DNA of 64,000 bases from Paenibacillus sp. TCA20 (GCF_000732325.1 NZ_BBIW01000002.1:522022-586021), one strand, 5' to 3'; positions 44,649 to 54,023 are shown, counted from the stretch's first letter. The notes: generated from the letters alone by a model not told the origin. Numbers and translations: made by a program.

Positions 44649-45851
44649 TATATCCTTGGATTCATCCCATGTCTTCCCTAGATACAGTGCATTGATCAAG
44701 GGATTCACATATTTATGATGACGGTTGTAATCGGGCAGAGCTGTTAATTCCTGCAGCAAGGGATGAACCAGTCCGCGAAGAATTGGTTTATTTCCCTTAT
44801 AAAAGGCTTCATGATTCTCGGTAAGATCAAGCGGTCTTCGCTGGAGAACCCTGTAATTGGCAGCGACCAAATAAGCTATGGACACGACCCCTTTGGCAAC
44901 CATTGGGGACACCAAGAAGCTCGGGAGTGTTCTGTACTCGAAGCCGCCATATGGCTGAGTTCTAAAATCACCCAAGTAGCCGTATTTCGGTCGTCTGCCA
45001 CTGCTGCGAGGATCTTCCAATACGGCGATCGGAAGCGCCAAGTAATTGTCGAGGGCACGGAGCAGATCATAGGTCAGCACCACTCTGCTAAAATGTACAT
45101 GTCCGCCAAGCGGAAGCCCGCTTACCGGAAGCCCGCCGGCTCTCCATAACAGCGTGCGATCCGTAATCAGCGTGGAAGCAGTTAAGAACGCATGCATCAA
45201 ATGAGCGAGCAGCTCACGCGGCTCTGAGCTTGGCATAGGCCTCAGCTCCGCAACAGGATACGATCTTCGTCCGCCTCGAGTTACCGCATCACACCCGGCT
45301 TCGCCCGTTCGCTCCAGAAATAAGGAAGCAGGAACCACTCTATTCTCCTGTTGACTAACGAGTAGAAATTCGGGATCCATACCGAGTACCGGAGACGTAT
45401 GTAAATTACTTTCTGCTTCAAGTGCAAGCTGCTTTTCCATCATGGCCTGTTCGTACAACTCAGCGATTCCTTCTCTAATTAACCATGGCTGCGCATGAAC
45501 GCTGCTTACGCTAATGCCTTGCTGTCCTCCTGCCTGCAGCACAATCTCCGCATGCTCCAGATTTAGAGCATATGCCGCTCGAACCGCAGCACGTTCAATT
45601 CGATTGTAGAGTGAAGTGTTATCCTCCCTTTTCAGTACCGTCAAGTTACCTTCCCGAATTCCGGTATAGCTCTTTTTCACGATTCTTAACGCATGAAGCT
45701 GACTGACCAAGACTTCGTAAGTCACATGGAACTGCAGCTTGTTCTCCTTAGGATGAATTAGGGAAGAACGAAGTCCTGAGCGGGTTAATCTTGCGTCACG
45801 CTCCTCCATTGTCATCGACTCGTAATGCTCTGGATTTCGAATTACAACCAT
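44616..45851 (-). CDS. phiEco32-type amidoligase
   Basis: 411 residues from ATG 45851; the frame runs on upstream but only through the cotE terminator. The signature segments of the phiEco32 Gp7-like COOH-NH2 ligases are present: GMDPEFLLVSQQ near 185, GGHVHFSR near 265, and GGFEYRTLPSFLVS near 315, in the order expected for the glutamine-synthetase-like ligase fold. Such enzymes form peptide or isopeptide bonds at the expense of ATP; known ones act on peptides or polyamino acids. It lies between cotE and mutS, which are neighbours in Bacillus. A role in coat modification is speculation. Confidence 0.75.
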   Translation of the reverse strand: MVVIRNPEHYESMTMEERDARLTRSGLRSSLIHPKENKLQFHVTYEVLVSQLHALRIVKKSYTGIREGNLTVLKREDNTSLYNRIERAAVRAAYALNLEHAEIVLQAGGQQGISVSSVHAQPWLIREGIAELYEQAMMEKQLALEAESNLHTSPVLGMDPEFLLVSQQENRVVPASLFLERTGEAGCDAVTRGGRRSYPVAELRPMPSSEPRELLAHLMHAFLTASTLITDRTLLWRAGGLPVSGLPLGGHVHFSRVVLTYDLLRALDNYLALPIAVLEDPRSSGRRPKYGYLGDFRTQPYGGFEYRTLPSFLVSPMVAKGVVSIAYLVAANYRVLQRRPLDLTENHEAFYKGNKPILRGLVHPLLQELTALPDYNRHHKYVNPLINALYLGKTWDESKDIRPLWNIQQKP

Positions 45852-45883
45852 GGCATCTAGACCGTCCTTCCCCCAAAAAAAGA

Positions 45884-45927
45884 AATAAAAAAAGGAGGGC
45901 TGCCGCCCTCTACGCCGAAAGGTTCGG
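45884..45927 (-). terminator. Double hairpin and T-tract after cotE
   Basis: Minus-strand GCCGAA/TTCGGC (45927-45913) then GAGGGC/GCCCTC (45910-45895), followed by a T-rich tract to 45884. It ends cotE just before the amidoligase start at 45851. Confidence 0.85.
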
Positions 45928-45961
45928 CGCATATATTGCCATATAGGTGTTGCAGCACCAA

Positions 45962-46522
45962 TTAGATCTCATCATCCAGCAAGTCAGGATCAAGCTCGTC
46001 AAAATCGCCATCAAGTGAGCCGAATTCATAATCTTTGTCTGCATCTTCACTGCAGTTATTCGTGCACACGACAACACGAACCTTGGTTTCAGCAACCATC
46101 TCAGCTGCAAACTCGCGTTCCACGCGGATGACTACACTGCCTCCGCCCGAAGCTACCGTCGCCTCTACACAGCTCGGTTCCTGCGTTGCATCCGCAGAGA
46201 CCTCAACAGTGGAGGCACGATGCTTAGGATCCAGGTAAGATAGTGGAATGTTCTCTACATAAGATACTGTCTTTTTCGCTACATCGGTTTGAGAGTTTTG
46301 GTCATAGGAATACCAGATGTTGATATCGTAAGTACCAATAACTTCAATTCCGTCTCCTGCCGGGACCGATTCGTACTCGTGGTTAATAATCCATGCCCCC
46401 AAAATACTGGTAGGATTATGTGGCGGAGTCACGGTATGTGTTACGGTAGAGAACTTACGACCCTTGCCGCAGATCGCCTTCGTTATAATCTCTCTACATT
46501 GATGTTTATGACTCAATGACAT
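45962..46522 (-). CDS. cotE: Outer spore coat protein CotE
   Basis: 186 residues from ATG 46522 with GGAGG upstream. It starts MSLSHKHQCREIITKAICGK and contains THTVTPPHNPTSILGAWIIN and ENIPLSYLDP, the CotE pattern, ending in an acidic tail (DELDPDLLDDEI). CotE assembles a ring around the forespore and is required for the outer coat. A candidate SigK/SigE-type -10, CATACATAT, lies at 46563-46555. cotE is downstream of no close neighbour and is followed by a terminator. Confidence 0.93.
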   Translation of the reverse strand: MSLSHKHQCREIITKAICGKGRKFSTVTHTVTPPHNPTSILGAWIINHEYESVPAGDGIEVIGTYDINIWYSYDQNSQTDVAKKTVSYVENIPLSYLDPKHRASTVEVSADATQEPSCVEATVASGGGSVVIRVEREFAAEMVAETKVRVVVCTNNCSEDADKDYEFGSLDGDFDELDPDLLDDEI

Positions 46523-46651
46523 CTTTGAACCTCCTCCATACAATCATTCCATTTATATGTATGCAGGACATGGGCGTTTGTTACCAATTTAAAGATAAAT
46601 ATAATTGAAAAAGATAACTTTTAATTTATAGCGGCTTAGATGCTGAATAAG

Positions 46652-47617
46652 CTAATTTCCTTTTGCTGGGACAGGGAACGGTGCCTTGTCCTTCTTCGCA
46701 ATCTTCAAGTACAAAGCGAGTTCCCGGCACAGCTGCCGGATCGACGAACGAATCTCGAATTCTTCTCTTGTTGTGGGCAGATCCATCGTTCTAAACTCTT
46801 GCTCTACCATGCTTAGAAGTTTCTCCGTCCGTCCAGTATAGAACTCATTACATACATCATCACTTAACTGCTCGAACAATTCAGCTACCATTTCTGCATG
46901 CGGCATGGTCGTATATACCTGTGAGATCAGATGCATCATATGCTGAATTGAATCCAGCTGGGTCTTGCGCATATAAAAGTATGCAGTCCATTCCTCGTTG
47001 GGGTGGATCACTTGATTCTCAAGATACAGCTTGGAGGCTGCTACTCCTTTGTCTATTGCCTTCTCAGCTTCCATCAATTCAGCACCTGTCCACACGTAAG
47101 AGGGATCTCTCAGTGTACGGCCAAACTGGGTGAAAATTACCGAAAACAGCTCATCGATCTCATGACGGATGTTCAAGAGCATGTTATCCGATTTTGGCAT
47201 ATAAGCTAAATTAACGACCATCGCCGAGCCAAGCCCAACAATGAGCAGCAGTATTTGTGTCCAAATGACTTCAAGGCTCATCTCTCCTCCGCTAAATACA
47301 CGAAAGACAACGACGGACCCTGTGACAATGCCTTCTTTAAAGCCAAACCGTACAATCGCAGGAAATGCCGTGAGGATATAAATCGCCAGCACCCAGTAAT
47401 GAAATCCAAAAAGGAAAAAAAGTACAGAAGCAAAAAGAAGCCCTACTACGGACGCAAAAAATCGCGCCGAGATCGTCTTCAGGCTTCTTTTACGTGTAAC
47501 ATCGACACCCAGTATGGCCAGCAATCCTGCTGACGTTGGTCCTTTTAACTGCATAGCATCAGCCAGCAGCACAGCCATTAAGGCAGCAATCGCTGTTTTG
47601 ATAACGCGGAAACCCAT
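46652..47617 (-). CDS. Aromatic acid exporter family protein (FUSC-like)
   Basis: 321 residues from ATG 47617 (GAGAGGG upstream); the frame runs 13 codons further upstream without an RBS. The N-terminal half has six hydrophobic segments (FRVIKTAIAALMAVLLAD, LLAILGVDVTRKRS, FFASVVGLLFASVLFFLFG, LTAFPAIVRF, ILLLIVGLGSAMVVNLAYMPK) and the C-terminal half is a cytoplasmic helical domain. It matches the aromatic acid exporter-like DUF939/FUSC family. The substrate is unknown. It runs alone between cotE and the ABC operon. Confidence 0.78.
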   Translation of the reverse strand: MGFRVIKTAIAALMAVLLADAMQLKGPTSAGLLAILGVDVTRKRSLKTISARFFASVVGLLFASVLFFLFGFHYWVLAIYILTAFPAIVRFGFKEGIVTGSVVVFRVFSGGEMSLEVIWTQILLLIVGLGSAMVVNLAYMPKSDNMLLNIRHEIDELFSVIFTQFGRTLRDPSYVWTGAELMEAEKAIDKGVAASKLYLENQVIHPNEEWTAYFYMRKTQLDSIQHMMHLISQVYTTMPHAEMVAELFEQLSDDVCNEFYTGRTEKLLSMVEQEFRTMDLPTTREEFEIRSSIRQLCRELALYLKIAKKDKAPFPVPAKGN

Positions 47618-47797
47618 GTATGATAACCCTCTCTTCTCTCTATAAGGCGAGTACAATAAATAACGATTCCATTATATTAGTACCCATTCAGATCGTAGGT
47701 ATCAATCGTACACGATTTTCCCTTCTGGAACAATGTGACATGTCACAGACATATGGACTGATGCGGGATAGAATCAATAGTTCAGCCCTGTGGTAAA

Positions 47798-48652
47798 TTA
47801 ATGCTCCCTGCCATTCATCAGCTTACGCTCGAGCCATGCTACCAGTTGATACATTACCGTCGCTACTACAGCAATTACAATCAGACTCGACATAACGAGT
47901 GTAAAATTGAACACTTGAAAACCATATATAATTAAATATCCCAAGCCTTCCTTCGCAACAAGAAACTCTCCCACAATGACCCCGATCCAGGCCAGACCTA
48001 CATTTACCTTAAGTGTGGAGACGATCGCAGGAAAGGATGCAGGGAAGATCACTTTGCGAAAAATATGCTTCCGGTTTCCTCCAAATGTACGTACAACCTT
48101 TACATAGTTAGGATCCACTTCATTAAAGCTGTTATACACAACAAGCGTTGTAATGATAACTGTAATCGATATGGTGGTCATGACAATCGCAGTAAAGCCT
48201 GCGCCAAACATGACGATAAATATCGGTCCAAGCGCCACCTTCGGCATACTATTCAGTACGACCAAATAAGGATCAAGCACCTTCGATAAGAAAGGGGACC
48301 ACCAGATCAGTACAGCGATGAGTGTGCCGAGCAGTGTACCCAGCAGGAAGCCAACAATCGTTTCAAACACCGTGACTGTGGTATGGAGCCATATTTCGCC
48401 GCTGACCACATCCTTCCACAGCTGTGCGCCAATCTTTGAAGGATAGCTGAACAGAAGCACGTCGATCCATTTTAATCTGCCCGCAACTTCCCAATACAGA
48501 AACATCATGATCAGAATCGCAATCTGTGTCAGACTGACATATCTTCTCCATCTTCTTCTCCGCTTCTTGTGCTGGAGATGAATATTGTGAAGCCACTGCT
48601 CATCCTGCGTTTTTTCATGACGTGCTGCTTCCAACGGTTTTGCTTCTTCCAT
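47798..48652 (-). CDS. ABC transporter permease (nitrate/sulfonate/taurine type)
   Basis: 284 residues. About six membrane segments, with the permease loop VVRTFGGNRKHIFRKVIFPAS (EAA-like) near 185 and ATPase-binding features, typical of SsuC/TauC/ThiX permeases. The basic N-terminus (KKRRRRWRRY) is cytoplasmic. It is downstream of the ATPase gene by 9 bases, completing a substrate-binding protein, ATPase, permease operon. Confidence 0.88.
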   Translation of the reverse strand: MEEAKPLEAARHEKTQDEQWLHNIHLQHKKRRRRWRRYVSLTQIAILIMMFLYWEVAGRLKWIDVLLFSYPSKIGAQLWKDVVSGEIWLHTTVTVFETIVGFLLGTLLGTLIAVLIWWSPFLSKVLDPYLVVLNSMPKVALGPIFIVMFGAGFTAIVMTTISITVIITTLVVYNSFNEVDPNYVKVVRTFGGNRKHIFRKVIFPASFPAIVSTLKVNVGLAWIGVIVGEFLVAKEGLGYLIIYGFQVFNFTLVMSSLIVIAVVATVMYQLVAWLERKLMNGREH

Positions 48653-48661
48653 TAGACATGA

Positions 48662-49435
48662 TCACCCCTTTCCCCCGGAGTCATCAAGCTCTCCCCAAAT
48701 TTCGTTAAACAGATCATTAAATCCTTGCTGCTCTCTTGCATGGAACGGCTGAGCATCCCTGATGGATGCAGGAACCTCAAACGTCTTGCGGATTCGTCCC
48801 GGATTTTTGTCCAGCACGATGACTCTGTCACTTACTGCAATGGCTTCAGATAGATCATGTGTAACCAAAATAGCTGTCTTGCCCTGCTTCTTCAGCGTAT
48901 CTGAGATCAGGTCCTCCAGCTGCAATTTGGTCTGATAATCCAGAGCCGAGAAGGGCTCATCGAGCAGCAGCAGATCAGGATTCGTTGCGAGCGTTCTTAC
49001 CAGAGCCACACGCTGACGCATTCCACCTGACAATGCCTGCGGATACGCGTCCTCTGTTCCTGCAAGCCCCATCTCCGCGAGCAGATCTCGCGTTGCTTGA
49101 AGCGAAGCTTCGCTGAGCTGTCCAGTAAGCTCAAGTCCAATCGAGGCATTTGCCATAATTGTGCGCCATGGATACAAATAGTCCTGCTGCAGCATATAGC
49201 CCACTTGGGAAGAAGGTGAAGTGACTTTTTCTCCGGCTAGACGCACCTCTCCCTTCGTTGGCTGCAGCAGGCCTGCAATCATGGACAGAATGGTCGTTTT
49301 GCCGCATCCGCTTGGACCTACCAGGCTGACGAATTCGCCAGCCTCGACCTCCAGACTAATGGAATCCAGAGCCAGCTTTGCCTCCCGTTCCGTTACGTAC
49401 ACATGTGTTATTTGATCCAGTTCTATCCGTGTCAT
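48662..49435 (-). CDS. ABC transporter ATPase
   Basis: 257 residues. Walker A GPSGCGKTT, Q-loop MLQQDYLYPWRTI, signature LSGGMRQRVALVRTLA, Walker B LLLLDEPFSALD, and H-loop LVTHDLSEA are present. This type of ATPase (SsuB/TauB/ThiZ) drives uptake of small organic or inorganic anions or pyrimidine precursors. It lies between the substrate-binding and permease genes. Confidence 0.92.
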   Translation of the reverse strand: MTRIELDQITHVYVTEREAKLALDSISLEVEAGEFVSLVGPSGCGKTTILSMIAGLLQPTKGEVRLAGEKVTSPSSQVGYMLQQDYLYPWRTIMANASIGLELTGQLSEASLQATRDLLAEMGLAGTEDAYPQALSGGMRQRVALVRTLATNPDLLLLDEPFSALDYQTKLQLEDLISDTLKKQGKTAILVTHDLSEAIAVSDRVIVLDKNPGRIRKTFEVPASIRDAQPFHAREQQGFNDLFNEIWGELDDSGGKG

Positions 49436-49466
49436 TTGTTCACATCCTTTTTATGAACGGCGAACC

Positions 49467-50471
49467 TTACTTTCCAGCAGCCTCTTCAGCAAAAGTATTG
49501 TCTACAATCGCAGACGCAGGGACTCTCTCCTGCAGCTCGCCAGCATTCTCCATTACATCAAGCAGGTTATTCCATTCGCTATCGTCAATAATCGGGTCCA
49601 AAGCATACGTGCCTTGATCCTTATAGCGTTGTACACTGCTCACAATAATGTCACGATCCGCGTCTTTAAAATAGGGCATGATCACATCGGCTATTTCTTC
49701 TGCCGTATGCTCTTCCACCCACAATTGTGCCTTATGAATACTGTTCGTAAATTTGCTGACCACGTCTTGGTTGTCTTTGATGAAGCTCTGTTTGGTCATA
49801 AATACGGTATACGGAAGCTTGCCGCTCTCCACACCAAAGGAAGCAACTACCTTGCCTCTTCCTTCTTTTTCGAAGATGGAAGCTTGCGGCTCGAACAGCT
49901 GTACATAATCGCCTGTTCCTGATGCAAACGCAGACGTGATATTGGCAAAATCAATGTTCTGAATCAGTGTCAAATCCTGATGTGGATCGATCCCTTTCTT
50001 ACCTAGGGCAAACTCACCGGCCATTTGCGGCATGCCGCCTTTTCTTTGACCAAGGAATTCGCTCCCCTTCAGCTGATCCCAATCGAACTCCGCCGATTGA
50101 TCTCTCGCAAATAAGAAGGTGCCATCCGTTTGCGTCAGCTGTGCAAAGTTAATGACCGGGTCCTCTGCTCCCTGCTGATACACATAGATTGACGTTTCCG
50201 AACCGACCAGCGCGATATCGACGGAGCCTGCAAGCAGTGCCGCCATCGTCTTGTCTCCCCCTGCCGTGGTTTGAATCTCAACATCCAGACCTTCTTCCTC
50301 GAAGAAGCCTTGCGCGTGAGCGACATACTCTGGTGCATAAAAAACAGAGCGGGTTACTTCGCCAACGTTAACCTTCACGTTACCGCTGCTGCTTGAGCTG
50401 CAGCCGCTTAGGACGACGCTGAATAACAGCAGCAGAATTGCAGCAGGCATCCACCAAGCTTTTCCTTTCAT
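49467..50471 (-). CDS. NMT1-type substrate-binding lipoprotein
   Basis: 334 residues from ATG 50471 (AGGGAGGG upstream). A signal peptide and lipobox LSGCS at residues 21-24 anchor it to the membrane. The mature part has the pattern of the NMT1/THI5-like binding proteins: VFYAPEYVAHAQGFFEEEGLDVEI, ALLAGSVDIALVGSETSIY and IQNIDFANITSAFASGTGDYVQLFEP. Relatives bind sulfonates, nitrate, taurine, or thiamine and riboflavin precursors; the ligand cannot be chosen. No TPP or FMN riboswitch was seen upstream. Confidence 0.86.
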   Translation of the reverse strand: MKGKAWWMPAAILLLLFSVVLSGCSSSSSGNVKVNVGEVTRSVFYAPEYVAHAQGFFEEEGLDVEIQTTAGGDKTMAALLAGSVDIALVGSETSIYVYQQGAEDPVINFAQLTQTDGTFLFARDQSAEFDWDQLKGSEFLGQRKGGMPQMAGEFALGKKGIDPHQDLTLIQNIDFANITSAFASGTGDYVQLFEPQASIFEKEGRGKVVASFGVESGKLPYTVFMTKQSFIKDNQDVVSKFTNSIHKAQLWVEEHTAEEIADVIMPYFKDADRDIIVSSVQRYKDQGTYALDPIIDDSEWNNLLDVMENAGELQERVPASAIVDNTFAEEAAGK

Positions 50472-50582
50472 TGAATAGCCCTCCCTTGAAATAAAGAATG
50501 TATGAACCATATTTATGCAGTCCATTCGCAATTGGTTAATCAGCCCGGTATAAACTCTCTTAAACTACGCTCTTATTCACGC

Positions 50583-50620
50583 AAAAAAAGCTGAAGGACT
50601 CTTGTAGAATCCTTCAGCTT
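50583..50620 (-). terminator. Terminator after the SBP-region / M32 gene
   Basis: Minus-strand AGCTGAAGGA pairs with TCCTTCAGCT followed by a T-tract (50588-50583). It lies downstream of the M32 gene. Confidence 0.8.
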
Positions 50621-50652
50621 GACAAGTTATGTTTAACGATACAGTTATCTCT

Positions 50653-52170
50653 TTATAGTTTATAGATTTCTTTATATTTACTCTCCAGATAATCGGCAAG
50701 GTAATCCGGATTCAGCTCTTCTCCTGTAATAGCAACAATCAATTCGGAAGGCTTGCGGGATTTGCCGTATTGGTAGACCTTCTCTGTCAGCCATTCTTTG
50801 ATTGGAGCAAGGTTCCCTTCCTTTATATAATTCTCGTATTCTGGAAGCTCCTTGGCCATTGTATTCATGATTTGGGCTGCATACATATTTCCAAGCGAGT
50901 AGGAGGCAAAGTAACCAAAGTCTCCGCCTGACCAGTGAACATCCTGAAGCACACCTGCTCCGTCATCAGGAGGAGTAACGCCTAAATATTGTTTATATTT
51001 CTCGTTCCATACCTGCGGAAGGTCCTTCACATCCAGCTGTTCATTAAAGAGCATCTTCTCGATCTCATAGCGGATAATGATATGAAGATTATAAGTAAGC
51101 TCATCGGCTTCAATGCGGATCAGCGAGCTTTCTACCTTATTGATGGCTTCATAGAAACGATCCAGAGAAATGTTCTCCAGCTGCTCTGGAAAATAGTTCT
51201 GTAATACCGGATAATAATGCTCCCAGAAAGCCCGGCTTCTGCCGATCATATTCTCCCATAATCTCGATTGAGACTCATGAATTCCCATCGATGTACCTTC
51301 GGCAAGGAGAGTCCCTGCCAGGCTTGAATCAATATTTTGCTCATAGAGGGCATGACCGCCTTCATGAAGAGAGCTGAAGATGGCGCTCGCCACATCTGTA
51401 TCATAATAATGAGTTGTAATACGAACATCACCGGGATTTAATCCCATTGCAAAAGGATGTACACTCTCGTCCAATCGGCCTGCCTCAAAATCATATCCCA
51501 TTTCCTTCAATATATATTTACTGAATTCGGACTGCTGCTTAATATCAAAGGATTGATTGAGGAAGGAAGTGTCCGGCTTATGTATAGACTGACTAATTGC
51601 TTCCTGCAGGGGAACAATTCGAGCTTTTAATCGGCTGAATACTTCATCCAGCTTCTCAACCGTTAAATCCGGCTCATACATATCCAGCAATGTGTCATAA
51701 CGTGTATCTTTTACACCATAATAGTCAATAAATTCACTCTGCATGGCAACAATTCGGGATAAGTAGGGTTCAAACGAAGCAAAGTCAGCCTTCTCCTTGG
51801 CTACTTCCCATTTCGCTTGAGATTGAGCCGTAAGAACACTGAACTCACGAACCTTCTCGGGCGGAACAGATTGTGTGCGTTCGAGCTCTTTCTTGCAATC
51901 ATTGATCAATCGCTGATGCACATCTGACAGGGCAGCAAATGCGCTCTCCTCATTTAAATACGAGATCAATTCTTTCATTTCTTCCGATGTTTGCAGTTTA
52001 AAAGCTTCCGATGACAGCATTCCGATCGTCTCTGAACGGGTATCAATTCCTTTGCGCGGTGCCCCGGTGCTCATGTCCCAGTGCAGGAGTCCAATCGCTT
52101 CATTGTAGCTTTTGATTTTTTTGTTCAGATCCAGAAATTGCTCTAATTTAGCCTGTAATTGCTGGCTCAT
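50653..52170 (-). CDS. Metal-dependent carboxypeptidase, M32 family
   Basis: 505 residues from ATG 52170 with GGGGTGA upstream. The zinc motif HEGGHALYEQN (HExxH) is near residue 268, followed by ESQSRLWENMIGRSRAFWE with the third ligand Glu. The N-terminal region LLHWDMSTGAPRKG and the GGDFGYFASYSLGNMYAAQ near the C-terminus are typical of M32 enzymes such as YpwA and Taq carboxypeptidase. It removes C-terminal residues from peptides in the cytoplasm. Confidence 0.93.
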   Translation of the reverse strand: MSQQLQAKLEQFLDLNKKIKSYNEAIGLLHWDMSTGAPRKGIDTRSETIGMLSSEAFKLQTSEEMKELISYLNEESAFAALSDVHQRLINDCKKELERTQSVPPEKVREFSVLTAQSQAKWEVAKEKADFASFEPYLSRIVAMQSEFIDYYGVKDTRYDTLLDMYEPDLTVEKLDEVFSRLKARIVPLQEAISQSIHKPDTSFLNQSFDIKQQSEFSKYILKEMGYDFEAGRLDESVHPFAMGLNPGDVRITTHYYDTDVASAIFSSLHEGGHALYEQNIDSSLAGTLLAEGTSMGIHESQSRLWENMIGRSRAFWEHYYPVLQNYFPEQLENISLDRFYEAINKVESSLIRIEADELTYNLHIIIRYEIEKMLFNEQLDVKDLPQVWNEKYKQYLGVTPPDDGAGVLQDVHWSGGDFGYFASYSLGNMYAAQIMNTMAKELPEYENYIKEGNLAPIKEWLTEKVYQYGKSRKPSELIVAITGEELNPDYLADYLESKYKEIYKL

Positions 52171-52308
52171 AATCGTCACCCCATCCATATTTTAATTCGC
52201 CTACCTATTGATCATACTTTTAGGTAAGATTATAATCAACATTTAAGAGCGTTAACTAGGGTTTTAAGACACGCCCTAAAAGATTAAATAAAGGAGTGGG
52301 CCTACATT

Positions 52309-52650
52309 ATGAAAATCAATCTTAGTAAGGCAGCTGAAGAACTCCTGACCAAAGTTCTCGGTAACAGGCCAGGCTTCATTCGACTGATGTACGACAGCGA
52401 GGGATGCGGCTGTGCGGTTAGCGGAGTCCCTGCGTTTCGTATTGTAGATGAGCAAGAAGACGGGGATATCGTAATGGATACGAACGTTTCGGATCTTACG
52501 TTTATTTTGGACAGCCAGAAGGCTGTTTTTTTTGAAGAAGAGCTGAATTTGGCAACCGATCCCGGAGACCTGTCCTTACGTCTATCCAGCAGTGGTCAGC
52601 ACTATGGGTTATACATTTTTCCGCGCGATGAACGTGCGGTCAATGCTTAG
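52309..52650 (+). CDS. HesB/YqkB-like iron-sulfur domain protein
   Basis: 113 residues. A single Fe-S biosynthesis domain with GFIRLMYDSEGCGCAVSGVPAF, where the Cys pair GCGC sits in the position of the A-type carrier motif, but the C-terminal CxC of IscA is absent. It matches YqkB of Bacillus. A-type carriers pass Fe-S clusters; whether this one still does is unclear without the C-terminal cysteines. GGAG lies before the ATG. Confidence 0.78.
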   Translation: MKINLSKAAEELLTKVLGNRPGFIRLMYDSEGCGCAVSGVPAFRIVDEQEDGDIVMDTNVSDLTFILDSQKAVFFEEELNLATDPGDLSLRLSSSGQHYGLYIFPRDERAVNA

Positions 52651-52683
52651 AAAATAACTACTCATTAACTGGAGGTATAAACA

Positions 52684-53259
52684 ATGAACAGTATTAGTCA
52701 AATCATGGAGCATAATCGTAACTTTGTGGAGAAAAAAGAATATGAAGCCTATATCTCCGATAAATTCCCGCAGAAGAAAATGATGATCGTAACATGTATG
52801 GACACCCGTCTTGTCGAGCTGCTTCCCAAAGCAATGAACTTCAAAAACGGTGATGTCAAGATCGTTAAAACGGCCGGGGCTATCATCTCTCATCCATTCG
52901 GAAGTGCGATGCGAAGCGTTCTAGTCGGCTTATATGAGCTGGGTGCTGATGAGGTCGTCGTCGTCGGTCATCATGAATGCGGCATGGCCTCTCTAAATGG
53001 TGAAGCGATGCTCTCGCATATGGTGGAACGTGGCATCGACGAGAAAGTGCTCAAGACGATCGACCATGCAGGAATTAAGCTCGATCGCTGGCTGCGCGGG
53101 TTTGACAATGTCCATGAAGGGGTAATGGAAACTGTGGAGTTGATTCGTAATCACCCACTATTGCCCCCAGGTACTCCTGTTCACGGCATGATCATTGATC
53201 CTAAGACAGGCGCACTCGATCTTGTTGTGGATGGTTATGAGAACCAGGCATCTCTCTAA
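52684..53259 (+). CDS. Beta-carbonic anhydrase
   Basis: 191 residues. Zinc ligands Cys38 and Asp40 are in TCMDTRL (C-x-D-x-R), with His96 and Cys99 in VVGHHECGM. It interconverts CO2 and bicarbonate. The length and motifs match YtiB of Bacillus. A strong GGAGG precedes the ATG and the previous Fe-S gene ends 33 bases upstream, so the two may be co-transcribed. A terminator follows. Confidence 0.93.
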   Translation: MNSISQIMEHNRNFVEKKEYEAYISDKFPQKKMMIVTCMDTRLVELLPKAMNFKNGDVKIVKTAGAIISHPFGSAMRSVLVGLYELGADEVVVVGHHECGMASLNGEAMLSHMVERGIDEKVLKTIDHAGIKLDRWLRGFDNVHEGVMETVELIRNHPLLPPGTPVHGMIIDPKTGALDLVVDGYENQASL

Positions 53260-53266
53260 TCCCTTG

Positions 53267-53305
53267 GGTCTGGATTGCTGATCAGCAGTCCAGGCCATTT
53301 TTTAT
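53267..53305 (+). terminator. Terminator after carbonic anhydrase
   Basis: GGTCTGGATTGCT pairs with AGCAGTCCAGGCC around GATC, followed by ATTTTTTATT. Confidence 0.85.
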
Positions 53306-53398
53306 TAAATTTCTGTGACATTTATAACAACAGTTTATCCGTCATACAGCAATAACGGTTGTCAAACCATACAGTCGTGGTGTACACTTTTAAACATA

Positions 53399-53441
53399 TA
53401 TAGTCTTGGAAAACGCTTTTACGCTATTATTCAAGACTATA
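53399..53441. promoter_or_regulatory. Ten-base inverted repeat before the PadR gene
   Basis: TATAGTCTTG (53399-53408) and CAAGACTATA (53432-53441) are perfect inverted copies 23 bases apart. A promoter CTTTTA-16-TATAGT overlaps the right arm. It is likely the autoregulatory operator of the PadR-type gene. Confidence 0.55.
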
Positions 53442-53465
53442 GTTTAGTAAAGGAGACATGTCCAC

Positions 53466-54023
53466 TTGAACATACTGTCTTATGGTTTGCTCGGGTTATT
53501 GACACGTGATGAATCATCTGGCTATGATCTCATGCTGAGGATTCAGCCCCACTGGCCGGCCAAACACAGTCAGATCTATCCGCTGCTATCCCGTATGGAA
53601 GAGGATGAGCTTCTCTCTTCACGCTGGATTGAGCAGACAGATAAGCCGGATAAGAAGATGTATACGATCACGGATAAGGGAATACAGGTATTATTGGAAT
53701 GGATGTATACACCCGTGTCAACATCGCCTATTCGGGACGAACTGAGTCTTCGGCTGATTTGTTTTCAAATCACGAATCCGGCTCTGCTCAGACAATGGAT
53801 TGAAGAACGCAGACAGTGGTACCAGATTCGTCAAGATTATTATGAAGATCTTCTCAAAGCGCTTCCAGACGAAGCGGTGCAACCCACACATTCCTATTTC
53901 GGTGATTATATTGTCAACACGAAGGCAGCAATGAAAGCCAAGGCAGGAATGGAATGGTGTGATTGGGTATCCGACCTGATTCGTTCCGGTCATGCTGAAC
54001 AAGAAGTATCCAATTCACATTAA
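53466..54023 (+). CDS. PadR-family transcriptional regulator
   Basis: 185 residues from TTG 53466 (AAGGAG ten bases upstream). The winged helix reads ILSYGLLGLLTRDESSGYDL, LRIQPHWPAKHSQIYPLLSR and DKKMYTITDKGIQVL, as in PadR. The C-terminal helical half (LRLICFQITNPALLRQWI) is the Vir_act_alpha domain used for dimerisation and ligand binding. No effector gene is beside it, apart from the small protein genes downstream, so its ligand is unknown. Confidence 0.85.
   Translation: MNILSYGLLGLLTRDESSGYDLMLRIQPHWPAKHSQIYPLLSRMEEDELLSSRWIEQTDKPDKKMYTITDKGIQVLLEWMYTPVSTSPIRDELSLRLICFQITNPALLRQWIEERRQWYQIRQDYYEDLLKALPDEAVQPTHSYFGDYIVNTKAAMKAKAGMEWCDWVSDLIRSGHAEQEVSNSH

Noticed and set aside
45852..45932. 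Longer N-terminus of the amidoligase (MRRTFRRRG...)
   Set aside because: It is the cotE terminator hairpin read as protein; the start at 45851 begins the conserved region.
50472..50582. TPP or FMN riboswitch before the NMT1-type binding protein
   Set aside because: The CTGAGA-type cores are absent, so the transport substrate cannot be deduced from an RNA element.
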